Shown: positions 47,289 through 57,789 of the stretch, piece by piece
Layout of the letters: every line of letters starts with the position of its first letter
How positions within the stretch are numbered: position 1 is the first letter of the stretch
Origin: Augochlora pura
Lineage: Eukaryota; Arthropoda; Insecta; Hymenoptera; Halictidae
DNA: 64,000 bases
NCBI RefSeq assembly: GCF_028453695.1
Contig: NC_135775.1
Coordinates: 22,974,545 to 23,038,544, forward strand
Direction: 5' to 3'
The notes under the pieces: model-generated
The model's input: the letters and a program-made list of their open reading frames with translations, nothing else
What the model was told of the DNA's origin: nothing
Database searches by the model: none
Program-made: the position numbers and the translations under genes

Positions 47289-47599
47289 CAGCTCGAGAAA
47301 AAGAAGGGAAGGATCCGGCGGACAAAGTTGACGCGGTAATTAGGAGCACTCCTTGCCGAGCGGCGGGGCGTGCATTATTTACACGACCCGGTTAGCGGTG
47401 CCGCGGTGCCTCGCGACGCTGTCTGCGATGTGCAATGCATCGCAATGCACCGGGATAGGAAACCACTTGGAGTTTTCGCGGAGTTGCATCGTCGCATCGC
47501 GTCGTCGCACGGTTGCACCACGGGCTTCGCTTGGTAACGCGTTTGCGGAACGACGCGGAAGGGAACGAGGCCGGGGGTGGGAATCCCGGAAAAGGGGGC

Positions 47600-47655
47600 A
47601 AGAGAGAAGGAGAGAGAAAGAGAGAGAGAGAGTGAGCGAGAGAGAGATAGAGGGA
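47600..47655 (+). repeat. (GA)n interrupted tract
   Basis: GA with AAGG, AAAG, TGAGC and TAG interruptions. Confidence 0.88.
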
Positions 47656-47883
47656 AGATGGGAATGCGGAGGCGGTCGAAAAAGTTTTATCGAATGCGGT
47701 CGTGCCGCCTTCGGTGCCGCAGAACACAATTATCTTGGCGGCGTCGGTTACACCGAGTGTCTTGCGCGTACGAGTCCGCCGGACTATGCTTGACGGGGCT
47801 GGATCGTGTAACTCGCCGCAGAATCGTATCGAGAGGTCGGTGATCCCTGGCTGCCCGCGTACAAGCGCGAACCTCTCCTCGCA

Positions 47884-47950
47884 CCTCTCTCTCTCTCTCT
47901 CTCCCTCTCCCTCTCTCTCTCTCTCTCCCTCTCTCGCTCTCTCTCTCCCC
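47884..47950 (+). repeat. (CT)n microsatellite with CCCT interruptions
   Basis: About 67 bases, the longest CT tract in the window. Confidence 0.93.
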
Positions 47951-48232
47951 CCGAGAGACCAGCTATCGGACAAAGTTGCCTCGTGCGACTTCTAACTACG
48001 CCAAACAGGTTTCGGTTCGAACACGACTCGTACATTAAAGCTGAGCTCCTTGTCGGAAAGACGAAGTCCCCGGACAGGGGGGGAGGGGACCAAGTCCTTG
48101 ACAAGGAACCACTCCAGAGATGGGTCCAAGTCGACACCGAAACTGGAATCGCGATAACTTTTAATTTACACGCGGAACATTCTCATCTTTTGCTCTGCTC
48201 TTCGGTGTTTCTTTCTTCTTTTTATCGCGATA

Positions 48233-48345
48233 AAAATGGGACGTCTCGGAGACGTCCATTTTAGATATGAGCGGTTTGCTTTCTAAAATTTGTCCTGTTG
48301 CAGCCGTTAAAAGGGCGTCTTTAAGACGTCTTAAAAGCGTCCTTG
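48233..48345. repeat. GACGTC hairpin and adjacent GACGTC repeats
   Basis: The left arm 48233-48246 and right arm 48250-48262 are complementary over 13 bases (AAAATGG-ACGTCT) with one extra G and a 3-base loop. About 50 bases on, GGGCGTCTTTAAGACGTC (48314-48331) and AAAAGCGTCC follow. The arm sequence equals the 13-mer at 24861-24873, so the two loci belong to one repeat family. Confidence 0.6.
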
Positions 48346-48690
48346 TGCTATCTGGGTTGCTCCATGAGCGACGACGTTTGAATGAAATAATTATGGAAAC
48401 TGGTACAAGTAGTTTCTAAAGCTTTTGTATTTTATATTGTTCTTATCTTTCATTAATTTCAGCCTTTATCATTATGGAAATATTTGATTGTATAACTAGA
48501 GAATTAAATGATTTAAAATGCAAGAGAAAGTTCATTCTTATTTCAGTCAAAAATATATAGATGGATGAAAGGATATGTGATGAACGTACCTCGGACTAAT
48601 TCATTCGACCGATCAGTGTCAATTTGTAATCCTTACATTAAGACGTAAATTTCTCTGTTACTATTCTAATTTCCAGGTCTCCGAGAAGTA
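48345..48690. other. AT-rich spacer
   Basis: AT-rich DNA following the GACGTC repeats. Nothing further recognised. Confidence 0.4.
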
Positions 48691-49740
48691 CGTAACCGTA
48701 CGAGGTCGAGTAAACTGCCCCACGTAGGCTCGTCAGAACAACTCGGACAAAAGATCCCGTCGCCCCGTCCGAGGAGCTCCGAATGGATTTCCACTCGAGG
48801 AACGCGTGAAAATTACAGATGGGAAACAGAGAGCTGCGTTTGTCACATTTTCATAGTCTTTCCTTCCACGGTGCCCTCGAGGCGCACCCCAGGAACGAGA
48901 ATTTAATTAGGTCAAGAGATATTGCAAAATACAATTTGCGTTGATGAAGATCCCGGGCTCCGGGGTAGGTAGAATTCATTACTCACACAAGATGCTCGAG
49001 ATGTTTCGTTTAAATATCGAGCACTGAAGTCCTGAAGCGCATTATCATCGTAACGACCGGATAAAATACCTTGCGGTATGCATCAAGTAACAGGTAAGAA
49101 GCGCGCCGTAGTTGCCGGTGAAACAAAGTGTAATAAACGCGGCGCCCGAGGGCGGCCGCGAGAGCGAGATAAAGAGAGAGAGGGGAGAGAGAGAGAGAGA
49201 GAGGCGGAAAGTTTGTCGATTGGAGAAAGTAGTCGCATTCATAATTATAATGTCCGATGTGCCGCGGGATTCTTTAATGCTCAGGTATATCTGCGAGAAT
49301 TACGAGCAACTAGCATGCCACCCGGTGCTTTACGGGCAAATCGAGGCGCGGACCCGAGCAACAATGCGCCGGCGGAGTCACGAGATCGTCTAATGATAAC
49401 TTATATTCTAAGCAACGCGTGCCACGCGGAATTGTTGCGAGATTAGAAACAAAGATGGCCGGCGAACGATAATTACGCCGGAGATCGATCGATCCTTGAC
49501 GTTCCGCGGTAACAAGATTTCGAAATTGAAAAATAAAGCTGTACAATTTCAAAATGAGGAAAGAGTAACAACTACACCGTAGATGAATCTATGATTTAGT
49601 CGAGATTCTGAGAAACGCGCGAAGAGAAAACGTCGCTGAAGAAAACGCTAGTGAACAGTTTTAAAAATGCAAATGAGCAAACAGCGATAATTACATCGAC
49701 GAACGATCAATCTCCAAGGTTGCACCGTGGCAAGATTTCA
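48690..49740. other. Mixed-composition stretch with one GA tract
   Basis: Neither strongly GC- nor AT-rich. Contains a GA tract at 49171-49203. Frames of 93 and 122 codons overlap there and are not gene-like. Confidence 0.35.
49171..49203 (+). repeat. (GA)n microsatellite
   Basis: About 33 bases with a GGGG interruption at about 49182. Confidence 0.9.
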
Positions 49741-50295
49741 AGCAACACCTGGAGCGAATCGTTGCCAAGAAAAGAGTGGAAATAGTTCGTGGGCTGAGAA
49801 CGAACAAGGAGTAGTCCGTACTTGTTTAAGGATCGATCGCCTACGTAAGCTCGACGGCAAGACACTGCGGTGAAAGGAATCGTGGTTTAGGGGGAGTCTA
49901 AAAATCGTCCGAAAGATGAAGATGAGCGGGGAATAATTAGACGAAAGATCGATCGATCCCGTGACAGGTGGGGTGACGGGAAGATTGACGGACTCCGCGA
50001 GGAGGTTGTCCCCGGCGCTCGGCACGCTAGAGCGGACTATAGCCCGACAATGTGTTGCGGTTCGATCAGCGTGGAACACGGTGTACGAGGAATAGTCGCA
50101 TACCGCGTATACGGATACAAAACAGTCTCCGTTCATGCATACTTTAGCAGCAGCTGTCCTAGCAGCTCCAATTCCCAAGCGCGTCGATAACGCGTGGGTT
50201 TAAGCGTCGCTCACAACGGTCGCGGCGGCCCGGAAGGCAGAGCTAGGCGATTCTCAGCCGAACACGTTCCTTCTCGCGGCTGGAGCGGACGCGCG

Positions 50296-50312
50296 CCCCC
50301 CCCCCCCCCCCC
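50296..50312 (+). repeat. Poly-C run, 17 bases
   Basis: Uninterrupted C; equivalent to a G run on the minus strand. Confidence 0.9.
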
Positions 50313-50836
50313 TCGGTTCCTTATTCCACGAAATAAGCCGCGCGGCTGCTCGCGCGAGCAAACACGCCGGTTTCTGGGTCGAATTTCACGCACGGCGTGG
50401 CCGCGATCGAATCCGCTTCCCACGGACACGGGGAGAAACCGAGCCGCGCGCGAGTCGACTCGCGCGTTACCAGCGCGATTCCTCTCCTCTTTCGGCCCGC
50501 CACGTTCCGCTCGCGTCTCGCCGATGATCGCGCGCTCGCCGCGCGGTCCGCCGAGCCATTATATCGGAAATTTCCCAGTGAATTCCCGCCGGATAATGCC
50601 CCGGCGACGCTCCGCCAACTTTAATTACTCATAACCGGTGTAATCGCTTCCGAGGGTTAAGGCGGGCCCCGCGCTGCGGAATTACGTCTCGAGCGTTTTA
50701 TCGCATCCATCTGTTAATTCGCGTCCTAAGGCGACGCCGTTTTCAAATTAGATTGCGCCGAGAGCTGCCGCGTGAAATCGTTACCCTCCCCGCGCCGTCC
50801 CCTCCCCCGATACGCCCCCGCGGCCTCGCGCCGGCA

Positions 50837-50868
50837 CAGAGAGAGAGAGAGAGAGAGAGGGAGAGAGG
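50837..50868 (+). repeat. (GA)n microsatellite
   Basis: About 32 bases with GGGA near the end. Confidence 0.9.
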
Positions 50869-51089
50869 GTGCTCCGCAACGCTCCGCTCCAACGCGTTTT
50901 CGAGATCTCGGGCTCGGCGCGACGCGTGTATCGAGCCGCGCGCGCCTCGTAATCGCGCGTATCGCGCGTGTACGCGATACCGGGCCGGCCTCTCGCAATG
51001 GATGCGCTCGCATATCCACGATAATTAGCTATCGGAAAATGGGTGTGCCGATTCGGCCCGCAACTACACCGCATACGTCCCTCTCCACC

Positions 51090-51106
51090 CCCCTCTCTCA
51101 ATCTCA

Positions 51107-51147
<41 letters not shown>
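51090..51147 (+). repeat. (CT)n microsatellite
   Basis: Interrupted CT from 51090, pure from about 51115 to 51140. Confidence 0.9.
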
Positions 51148-51439
51148 CGCCTATCCTATTCTCGCGATCTAGGTCGCGAGATTCTGTCGCGCTTCACGCG
51201 ACTTCGAACACCGACTGCGTTTCGGCGTGCACTTTCGCGGGGATTTCGCCGCATCAGCCTCGATATCAGTGCTCCTATCAGTTTACCGATTCACTGTTCA
51301 CTAGCCGAAAATTTCTGTAACTAAGCTAAGCGATCACCGTTGTCGGAATTTGCCATTATCCTACGTCGTTACCCCCTCGTGTCGGAGCAAACCGTCGACA
51401 ATGCTCTCGCGGGCACCGTGATTGGAAACGCTTTGTACG

Positions 51440-52450
51440 TGTAAATAAAGAAAGCGGATTATCAGCTGCAGATTTAATACGATCGGATTTAAATAAATCT
51501 CATTTAATTTCGTTTAACTTGATTTCATTTCCTTTAACTTAATTTAATTTCGATTTAACTTATTCAATTTTGATTCATCCTGATTTAATTTCATTCAACT
51601 TAATTTAATTGAATTAAATTTCCTTCACTTTCGTTCAACTTAATTTAATTTAATTGATTAAATTAACGATGTACGAGCCTTTGGTACAATAGTAATTATA
51701 ATCATAATACGGGGGTGGAGGATACCTTGACAGCGACGTGAAATAACGAATGGGACGAAGTCCCTGTCATCTAATTGGAAAAATGAAAATAACAAGGCAT
51801 TAAGACAGGTGCCTATTGGTACTGCATCGTTGTTCGAGAATTTAATAAATCGCGTCGTATGAATAAACGGTATGATGAAGCTTCGGGCTGCCGGCGTATG
51901 GAGATGATGACAGTGACGAAAATGGGTCGATATGTCGTTACTAAAAAGATTGAAAAATCAGAGGTCCGATATAAAATACCACGTGAAAAACCCGGTGGAT
52001 AATTTTCACGGCATTTGAGAACAAATTCTTAAACGTGTGTTATAAACGGATGAGGATAAATTAATCCTGTTTATCAACTACATCGATCAGCTTTCATTTC
52101 TTATTAATAAATTCCCATGTGCAGCAGAAAATTTTCATTCATCACACGACAACCTTTACTTTAATATTTATATATTAACCACAAATGAATTTAATATCCA
52201 AATTACATTTCAAATCTCCACAACGATTCTGTCACGATAGAGCAAAGGATTGAAGTAGCAACAGTATTTTCCTGGGAAAATGAAATTAGGCTAACTGTTA
52301 CAGACGTACCCGGTCGTCTTGTTCCGCATGTAATCAAATTCTACATTTGCAAATTCTGTAATAAGATGCGCGACCCCGGTATCGTCGGTTTGTCGACGTT
52401 CATCCTCAAAGGGTTAAATTAACGTCGCAGCTGCTGAAATCATGGCCGGT
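51440..52450. other. AT-rich block with ~20-bp minisatellite
   Basis: About 1 kb of AT-rich DNA. Outside the minisatellite at 51491-51667 I see no element or gene. Confidence 0.45.
51491..51667 (+). repeat. AT-rich minisatellite, ~20-bp unit, about 8 units
   Basis: Units of the type TTTAACTTAATTTAATTTCR repeat with a period of about 20-22 bases. TTTAACTT or TTCAACTT words mark the unit starts at about 51513, 51533, 51554, 51594 and 51635. Confidence 0.7.
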
Positions 52451-52630
52451 GCGCCAGGCGAAACCTTTTGATCGGTGTAACGTAGAGAGACGAGCGAACG
52501 TTTCTTCTCTTAAGGTAGTTAAGATATATAAGAAATTTTGCGGGAGACTTGGGGAGGCAGCCGCATCGGAAATTGCGGTCGATGTTGCGTGAACGTTGGA
52601 AAGCCGTCGGTTCGACGCGACAGTTGTAAC

Positions 52631-52653
52631 GGGTTCGGTTCGGTTCGGTTCGG
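52631..52653 (+). repeat. (GGTTC)n pentanucleotide repeat
   Basis: Four clean units followed by a short G run. Confidence 0.88.
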
Positions 52654-52920
52654 GGGGGGCGGTGCTTCTCCGGCCGGTTCGCTTCTCCGCGTAAAGCCAG
52701 ATAGAGCGGTCGCACGAAAATCCCGGTTACTAATTTTTTAGCGTTCCTTTTCCTTTGAGGGCTCTTAATACCGTGAAGTCACCGACGACGATCCGGACCG
52801 CCCGTTTTCCCCGCACGTCTTTCAGCCGTCTTGAACGTCACGCGTCGCTTTTCCCGGGCGTCCGCCGCGTCGGGTCGCTCGCTCGAACAAATTTCAGCCA
52901 ACGTTCTATCTCCCCTTCCG

Positions 52921-52934
52921 CCCCCCCCCCCCCC
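52921..52934 (+). repeat. Poly-C run, 14 bases
   Basis: Uninterrupted C inside a pyrimidine-rich segment. Confidence 0.85.
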
Positions 52935-53051
52935 TCCTTACCCCATCCCCTGGCTCTTTATTTCCCTCGAAGTAGGTAGCGGTGAATCGTCTCTACCACG
53001 GGCAACGAGACACTAATCTCTCGTCGTCCGCTCTCTCCCGTCGTTTCTCCG

Positions 53052-53083
53052 GTACGTCGTCGTCGTCGTCGTCGTCGTCGTCG
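53052..53083 (+). repeat. (GTC)n triplet repeat
   Basis: About ten triplets. Reads as poly-Ser on plus and poly-Thr on minus; no supporting protein context. Confidence 0.88.
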
Positions 53084-53420
53084 AGACGCTCTTCGTTTTA
53101 CCCTGGCCGCAAACTTTATTCGTTTTTGAGGCTCTCGTCCAAAGTAACTCGACGGCTCGAAGATTCACGAGGCTCCCTCGCCGGGCGGGACCAGCCAGTC
53201 GCATAAATCTCGTAAACGGGCGGTTTCAAGAGACCCGGCAGCGCGCGTGTTTACCACGCGGAAAACGTCCGAGCAGGACGGGCAGGCGAGGAGCGGAGAG
53301 CACGCGCGTCGATCGGAACGGATAACGCGTGGCATCGTCCCCCAAAACCAAGAGCCAAGACGCTGGTCCTTTGTCCTCTCTTTGTCCAGAGGGGGGAACA
53401 ACGAGAAGGAGCGGAAGAGG

Positions 53421-53468
53421 CGAGAGAAAGAGAGGGAGAGAGAGAGAGAGAGCGAGGGAGAGGGGGGG
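53421..53468 (+). repeat. (GA)n microsatellite ending in a G run
   Basis: GA with AAAG, GGGA and GCGA interruptions, then eight G at the end. Confidence 0.88.
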
Positions 53469-53715
53469 AAGGCTATCGAGCGTAATGCGGGTCCCGAAAG
53501 GGTCAGCGGTGGCTCGAAGGCGGCCAAAGGATCCCCGTCTGCAACTCAAAGTGCAAACGTACATGCTGAAGAGGAGAGCGCGACGGAGACGCGGCGAGGA
53601 ACTGCTGCCACCGTCGCTACCGCCGTCGCTGCTACTGCTGGAACCGAGGAATATTAATCGCAGCCACTGTCGGTATCCTCCTCCGCCACGGCTCGCCTCT
53701 CGCAGCCGTTTCTTC

Positions 53716-53762
53716 TCTCTCTCCTCTCTCTGCTCTCCTCTCTGCTCTCCTCTCTGCTTCTC
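53716..53762 (+). repeat. CTCTCCTCTCTG-type short tandem repeat
   Basis: Three to four units of about 12 bases with CTG at the junctions. Confidence 0.75.
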
Positions 53763-53786
53763 TCCGCTTCTCCGGCTCCGCTCCGG

Positions 53787-53822
53787 CTCTTGCTGCTGCT
53801 GCTGCTGCTGCTGCTCCTCCTC
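53787..53822 (+). repeat. (GCT)n then (CCT)n triplet repeat
   Basis: About eight GCT triplets followed by four CCT/CTC triplets. Frames give poly-Leu, poly-Cys or poly-Ala. Confidence 0.88.
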
Positions 53823-54130
53823 CTCGCTTTGCTCCGTCGCTCTGCCACTTGGTTTCCCTCGGCTTCGGCCTCACCCTCGCTTTCGCCCTTTCCCGGCACC
53901 GCCGACTTCTCTTCTCAAGCTCTTCTCCCGTTCCTCGGCCGCGTTCTCTCTTACCCGCCTGGAGAGCCTTTTCCGTGTACCACATCAAGCCGAGAGACGG
54001 CTACTAATGAGGCCAAAAACATCGGAGCACCGGAGTTACGACCGTCCCAAAAACGTTACCAGCGTGATTTAGGGGATGGTAATGGAGCGGACCTTACCCT
54101 CGTCGGAACGGGACCGCTCCGCCACGCTCT

Positions 54131-54172
54131 GCTCTCTCTCCTCTCCTCTCCTCTCCTCTCCCCTCTCCCCTG
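54131..54172 (+). repeat. (CTCCT)n pentanucleotide repeat
   Basis: About eight units, purest at 54137-54158. Confidence 0.85.
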
Positions 54173-54404
54173 CTGCTAGTCTCCGTCGTGCGTCGCGAGT
54201 TGCAAATCTTTCCTCGCCGCTGGCCTCGCGCCGGCTCCTCGCGTTATCTCGCGCGAACCATCTATCTCCCTGACGTAGCGACGCCGCGCGTCGAATCAGT
54301 GGAAAGCTGCGCGACGCGATTATTTTATTCGCGTCGTTACCGCCGCCGTCGCTCCAGCGCCGGCCGATACCGGCCCGACAAGGATAAATAGCTCTCGGGA
54401 CCGT

Positions 54405-54428
54405 CGACGGCGACGGCGACGGCGACGC
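54405..54428 (+). repeat. (GACGGC)n hexanucleotide repeat
   Basis: Three to four units of GACGGC. Confidence 0.8.
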
Positions 54429-55149
54429 CGCGCTCGCCTCGACGCGATTAACCGTCCGCCCCGGCGACGATTAGTGTACTAGTTCGACGTAAACGATCTT
54501 TGGAAAAGTGGGCGCGAGACGGTGACGGAGGGAGGGGCACGGCGGGCGAACGCGTTGCCCCCGGAGGAAATTTGCGCCGCCATTACTTATACAATATCCT
54601 AGTCAGCTGCAGATGCAAAACATTTTTCTCTAAGGCTTGCCGGTGACTGTGATGCACTATAATAATATTCCGCTGGTTTTTCACCGGGCCCGCCGCTTGT
54701 CACGAAGTGCCTCGTCGAAGTGGCCGAGAGAGCCGGGTCTTAATCAGGTGGCCAGACGTTATCGACGATTCGACGACGTTGATGACTACCCCGGGTCTTG
54801 TCGTTACGTTCCTCTGATGTGGTGGTTGATACACGTTGCTGCGCGCCCGCGCGCGCGCGCGTACCGCTGACTTGATTTACGTCAGCCTGGAAAAATTGCG
54901 GAAGTTAATGCAGCTTCGGGAAAAGTTAGGAGAGCCCTGTCACACGCTACCATAGAGTCGGCTCTTTCTTTTGAAGATTTTTCCATTAAACGGGGAAAGC
55001 GGCGCCCCGGTTCAAGACGAGCCTCCGCCTCGGCCAAAGCGATTCTCTTGCTAAAACAGTAGACTCATGGACCCGGTGGCGCTGCTGAATTACTCACCGT
55101 CGAAAGTGTAGCGGGAACTCGGCAACAACTCTAGCGAGCTGTTAGAAAG

Positions 55150-55770
55150 CGAATCTCGGAAAAGTTGATACAAAGTGGACTGGATCCGGCCCGTTTCTCT
55201 TACCAAGTTCAATTACTTTGATTCGGGTGCTGCTAGAGCAGCGCCCGACTCACCGGCGATGAATTCTTTATGGTTTCGAGCTGATACAAACGAGCGACGT
55301 CTGCGGACTGACCGGAGAATAGGAATACATCGCTGTTGGGCAGAGTCGAACTGGACCTGGTCTTGTTAGTTGGGCTCCTAGGACCTTTGCTTCGAGACCG
55401 ATGATCTTTTTGGAAGATACTATAGAGATTAGATTCTGTCCAGAGCAGCCGGTCATGAATATTGTATATTAGCGCTAAACCTACCGAGCAGTGATATTCT
55501 ATGCATTGGCTCGTAAGAGCGAGAAGACAAAATTCGATTAGACTCGACTCTGTCAAGCTTTAATTACAAAACTTGCTGCAATAATGTAATTTATTCCAAC
55601 AAAGAGGTCTCTTAAATCTTCTATAATATTGTAAAACTAGAAACCGGTCATTTTGACCACGATAGCTTTAGTATTAACTTATATTTGAATATATTATATT
55701 TTTCTTCTCTATACTTTTATACTATTTTTCCTAATCGCAAGTTGCAACACCCTGCATTCGCCCAACCCCA
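55150..55770. other. AT-leaning spacer
   Basis: Balanced DNA to 55500, then AT-rich to 55740. A minus frame at 55233-55556 (107 codons) has no recognisable domain and competes with a plus frame. Confidence 0.35.
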
Positions 55771-56333
55771 TGCATTCGGTACTTTACGACTCCGCCTCCA
55801 TTCCGGGAGCAAACCAGCACAATACACCCGCGGCGGATGAATTCCTTATGATCGAGCGCAACCGGAAATCGCGTAGGGTGCCGTGCTTCGACCCTAATCA
55901 GTTTCCAGAGGACGTCCGCGACCCGGGGACATACTCAACGGCGTCGAATAAACCGGGAACGCCGAGCGATCGCAGCCAGCATCCGGCGCAGAAATAATTA
56001 GATCGCGGCTGCAGCGGAAGACAGTTCCGTGTTCGCATAACGTAAACGCGAGCGGTGCACGGCACGGGCTGCGGCGGCAATCCGGTCGGTTCCACCTGTG
56101 CTTCGCCGTTGGATCGCGTCGCGGAGAGGATTTTTCGACGGGACGCGCGTCCGGAACGATTCCGTAACGCGGTCGAAGCGACGTTCCACGTTGCCGGAAA
56201 TGAGAGGGGAAGAGCCGGTGCCCCGGTGCATGGCCGTCGGAAAATGGCGTTAACGCGGTGTTCCACTTGACCGTTTGCACGGGCGACAGAGACGCGAGAG
56301 AACACGTGGGAGGGAGAAAGAGAGCAATGGCAC

Positions 56334-56366
56334 GGAGAGAGAGAGAGAGAGAGGGAGAGAGAAAGG
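56334..56366 (+). repeat. (GA)n microsatellite
   Basis: About 33 bases with one GGGA interruption. Confidence 0.9.
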
Positions 56367-57456
56367 GGACAGAGGGAAAACGAGAATCGTCGGTACAATG
56401 TTGCGCGATTTCAGCGTCGGCGTTCTCGGTGACATTTGGTACGTGTACCAAACGTGTTCGTTCGCACCAGCGAACTCGTTGGCCAGACTTAACGTGTTAT
56501 ATAGCGCGACGAGAACGGCCGAGCATTATACGCCGCATTGCAATTTAACGCCGTATAATCGCTCGAATTAATCGCGAGCAACGGGAAACTTCGCCGATAT
56601 CTCTGCGCGTCGCGACGTCAACGGGCGCGGCGTGCACGCGTCCAAAGCTCGCCCCGGCTCGATTCGGCTCCGGCAAGCGGGGGGTTCTCGATACGGGTCC
56701 GAGACGGTTTTTTGTCTCGATTAAAGGCGAGCGACGAGGGGGCGGAGGGGCGGATAAGCGCCGGAATTCCCCGCGATTCGCGTAATTCTCGAAGCTCGCG
56801 CGCAGCGGTCTGCGCGGGACGCGTAAATTCGGTATAATGACCGAGCGCGCGGCGTAACCCGTTTCCTCGTGATTTACGAAGTCACTTTGCCCCCACCTTC
56901 CCCCCCTCCCCCTCTGAACCCCGCCTGCCCACTCGCGCGCTGCCCGCCCCACTCGCCGGCGAACAAAACATCCTAGACCGCAATGGCTGTGCTCGTTATC
57001 CCGTAAAATCAACCTCTCGCCGCGACAACACAGGGATCGTCGCGCATCGGTTCTCTTTTCCTCGTTTTCCCCGACGGTTTCTTTTTTTTTTTCAACCTCG
57101 GCTATCTTCCCCGTCGGCCGAGATTAATCCGCGGCCGGGGCGTCGTCGAAGCGGCGACGATTCCGCGGAGCGGGCGGCGGATCCCCCCGTACGGTCCTCC
57201 GCGCGAGAGGCGACGCGCGACGGTATCGCGGGCGATAAAACTTCCGCGCCCGCCCTCGAGCCGCTCCCACGGCTATATCCCCTCGACGATCCAGGTTCGT
57301 TAGTCTCAACGGGAATTTAATGCGAATCAGCGAACCGTCTTCTTTTTTTTTTCTTTTTTTTTCCACCCCTGCCGGTATATCCCCGGCGCAAAATTCTCGC
57401 GCGTTTCAATCGGGCCTCGTTGAAGCTCCGCGACGACGCGACGTTCACTAATTCGA

Positions 57457-57672
57457 TCATCGTTCGGCCGCGTACACGTTGCTCCGGTAGCTGGCCCGGT
57501 TCGCCGTCAGCAAGACGAGGCCGGCCGAGTTTCCTACCGTCGACGGACTAGGCTGCTGCTGCTGCTCTCGCCTCCGAGCCAACCAGCCCGAAAAAAATAT
57601 TCCGACGACGCGACGCAGATTTACGGCCGGATACAGTTCGAGTTGCTCCAGAGACTGCAAGACCGGCTCCAT
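57457..57672 (-). CDS. Possible short ORF or exon, unknown product
   Basis: A 71-codon ATG-to-TGA frame. It begins Met-Glu-Pro-Val-Leu-Gln-Ser-Leu-Glu-Gln, has a hydrophobic stretch around residues 25-32 (Val-Val-Gly-Ile-Phe-Phe-Ser-Gly), a four-Gln run near residue 40 and ends Tyr-Ala-Ala-Glu-Arg. It stands out because its amino-acid mix is balanced, it is not driven by a GA/CT tract, and no frame of comparable length overlaps it. CAG directly precedes the ATG, so this could also be an exon start. Against it: no family match that I know, no visible neighbouring exon, and frames of this length are common in GC-rich DNA. Presented as a candidate only. Confidence 0.15.
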   Translation of the reverse strand: MEPVLQSLEQLELYPAVNLRRVVGIFFSGWLARRREQQQQPSPSTVGNSAGLVLLTANRASYRSNVYAAER

Positions 57673-57789
57673 CTGCGCCACGCCTATGCGCCCTCGCTGT
57701 CTAGAGCAGACGGAGAAGTTGCCCCGTGGGGCGCTCCGTTGGAATCGGGAGCAACGGAGCCACGCCTACTGCGATTGGGCTCTCTATAG

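Larger units (their letters stand above)
46930..48230. other. GC-rich block with GA and CT tracts
   Basis: GA tracts at 47260 and 47600 and a CT tract at 47884. The last two are complementary and about 230 bases apart. Frames here are Arg-Glu or Ser-Leu rich. Confidence 0.4.
49740..51440. other. GC-rich block with C run, GA and CT tracts
   Basis: Holds a C17 run (50296-50312), a GA tract (50837) and a CT-rich tract (51090). The last two are complementary and about 220 bases apart. Frames up to 182 codons read through these tracts. Confidence 0.4.
52450..55150. other. GC-rich block with triplet, pentamer and GA repeats
   Basis: Contains GGTTC pentamers (52631), a C14 run (52921), GTC triplets (53052), a GA tract (53421), CTCTCCTCTCTG units (53716), GCT triplets (53787) and CTCCT pentamers (54131). 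The 247-codon plus frame at 53329-54072 strings these together and overlaps frames on both strands. I do not accept it as a gene. GC-rich, pyrimidine-rich DNA of this kind often surrounds insect promoters, but no exon is identifiable. Confidence 0.4.

Noticed and set aside
53329..54072. 247-codon plus-strand open frame
   Set aside because: Composed mostly of translated GA, CT, GCT and CTCCT repeats (Arg-Glu, Ser-Leu, poly-Cys runs).
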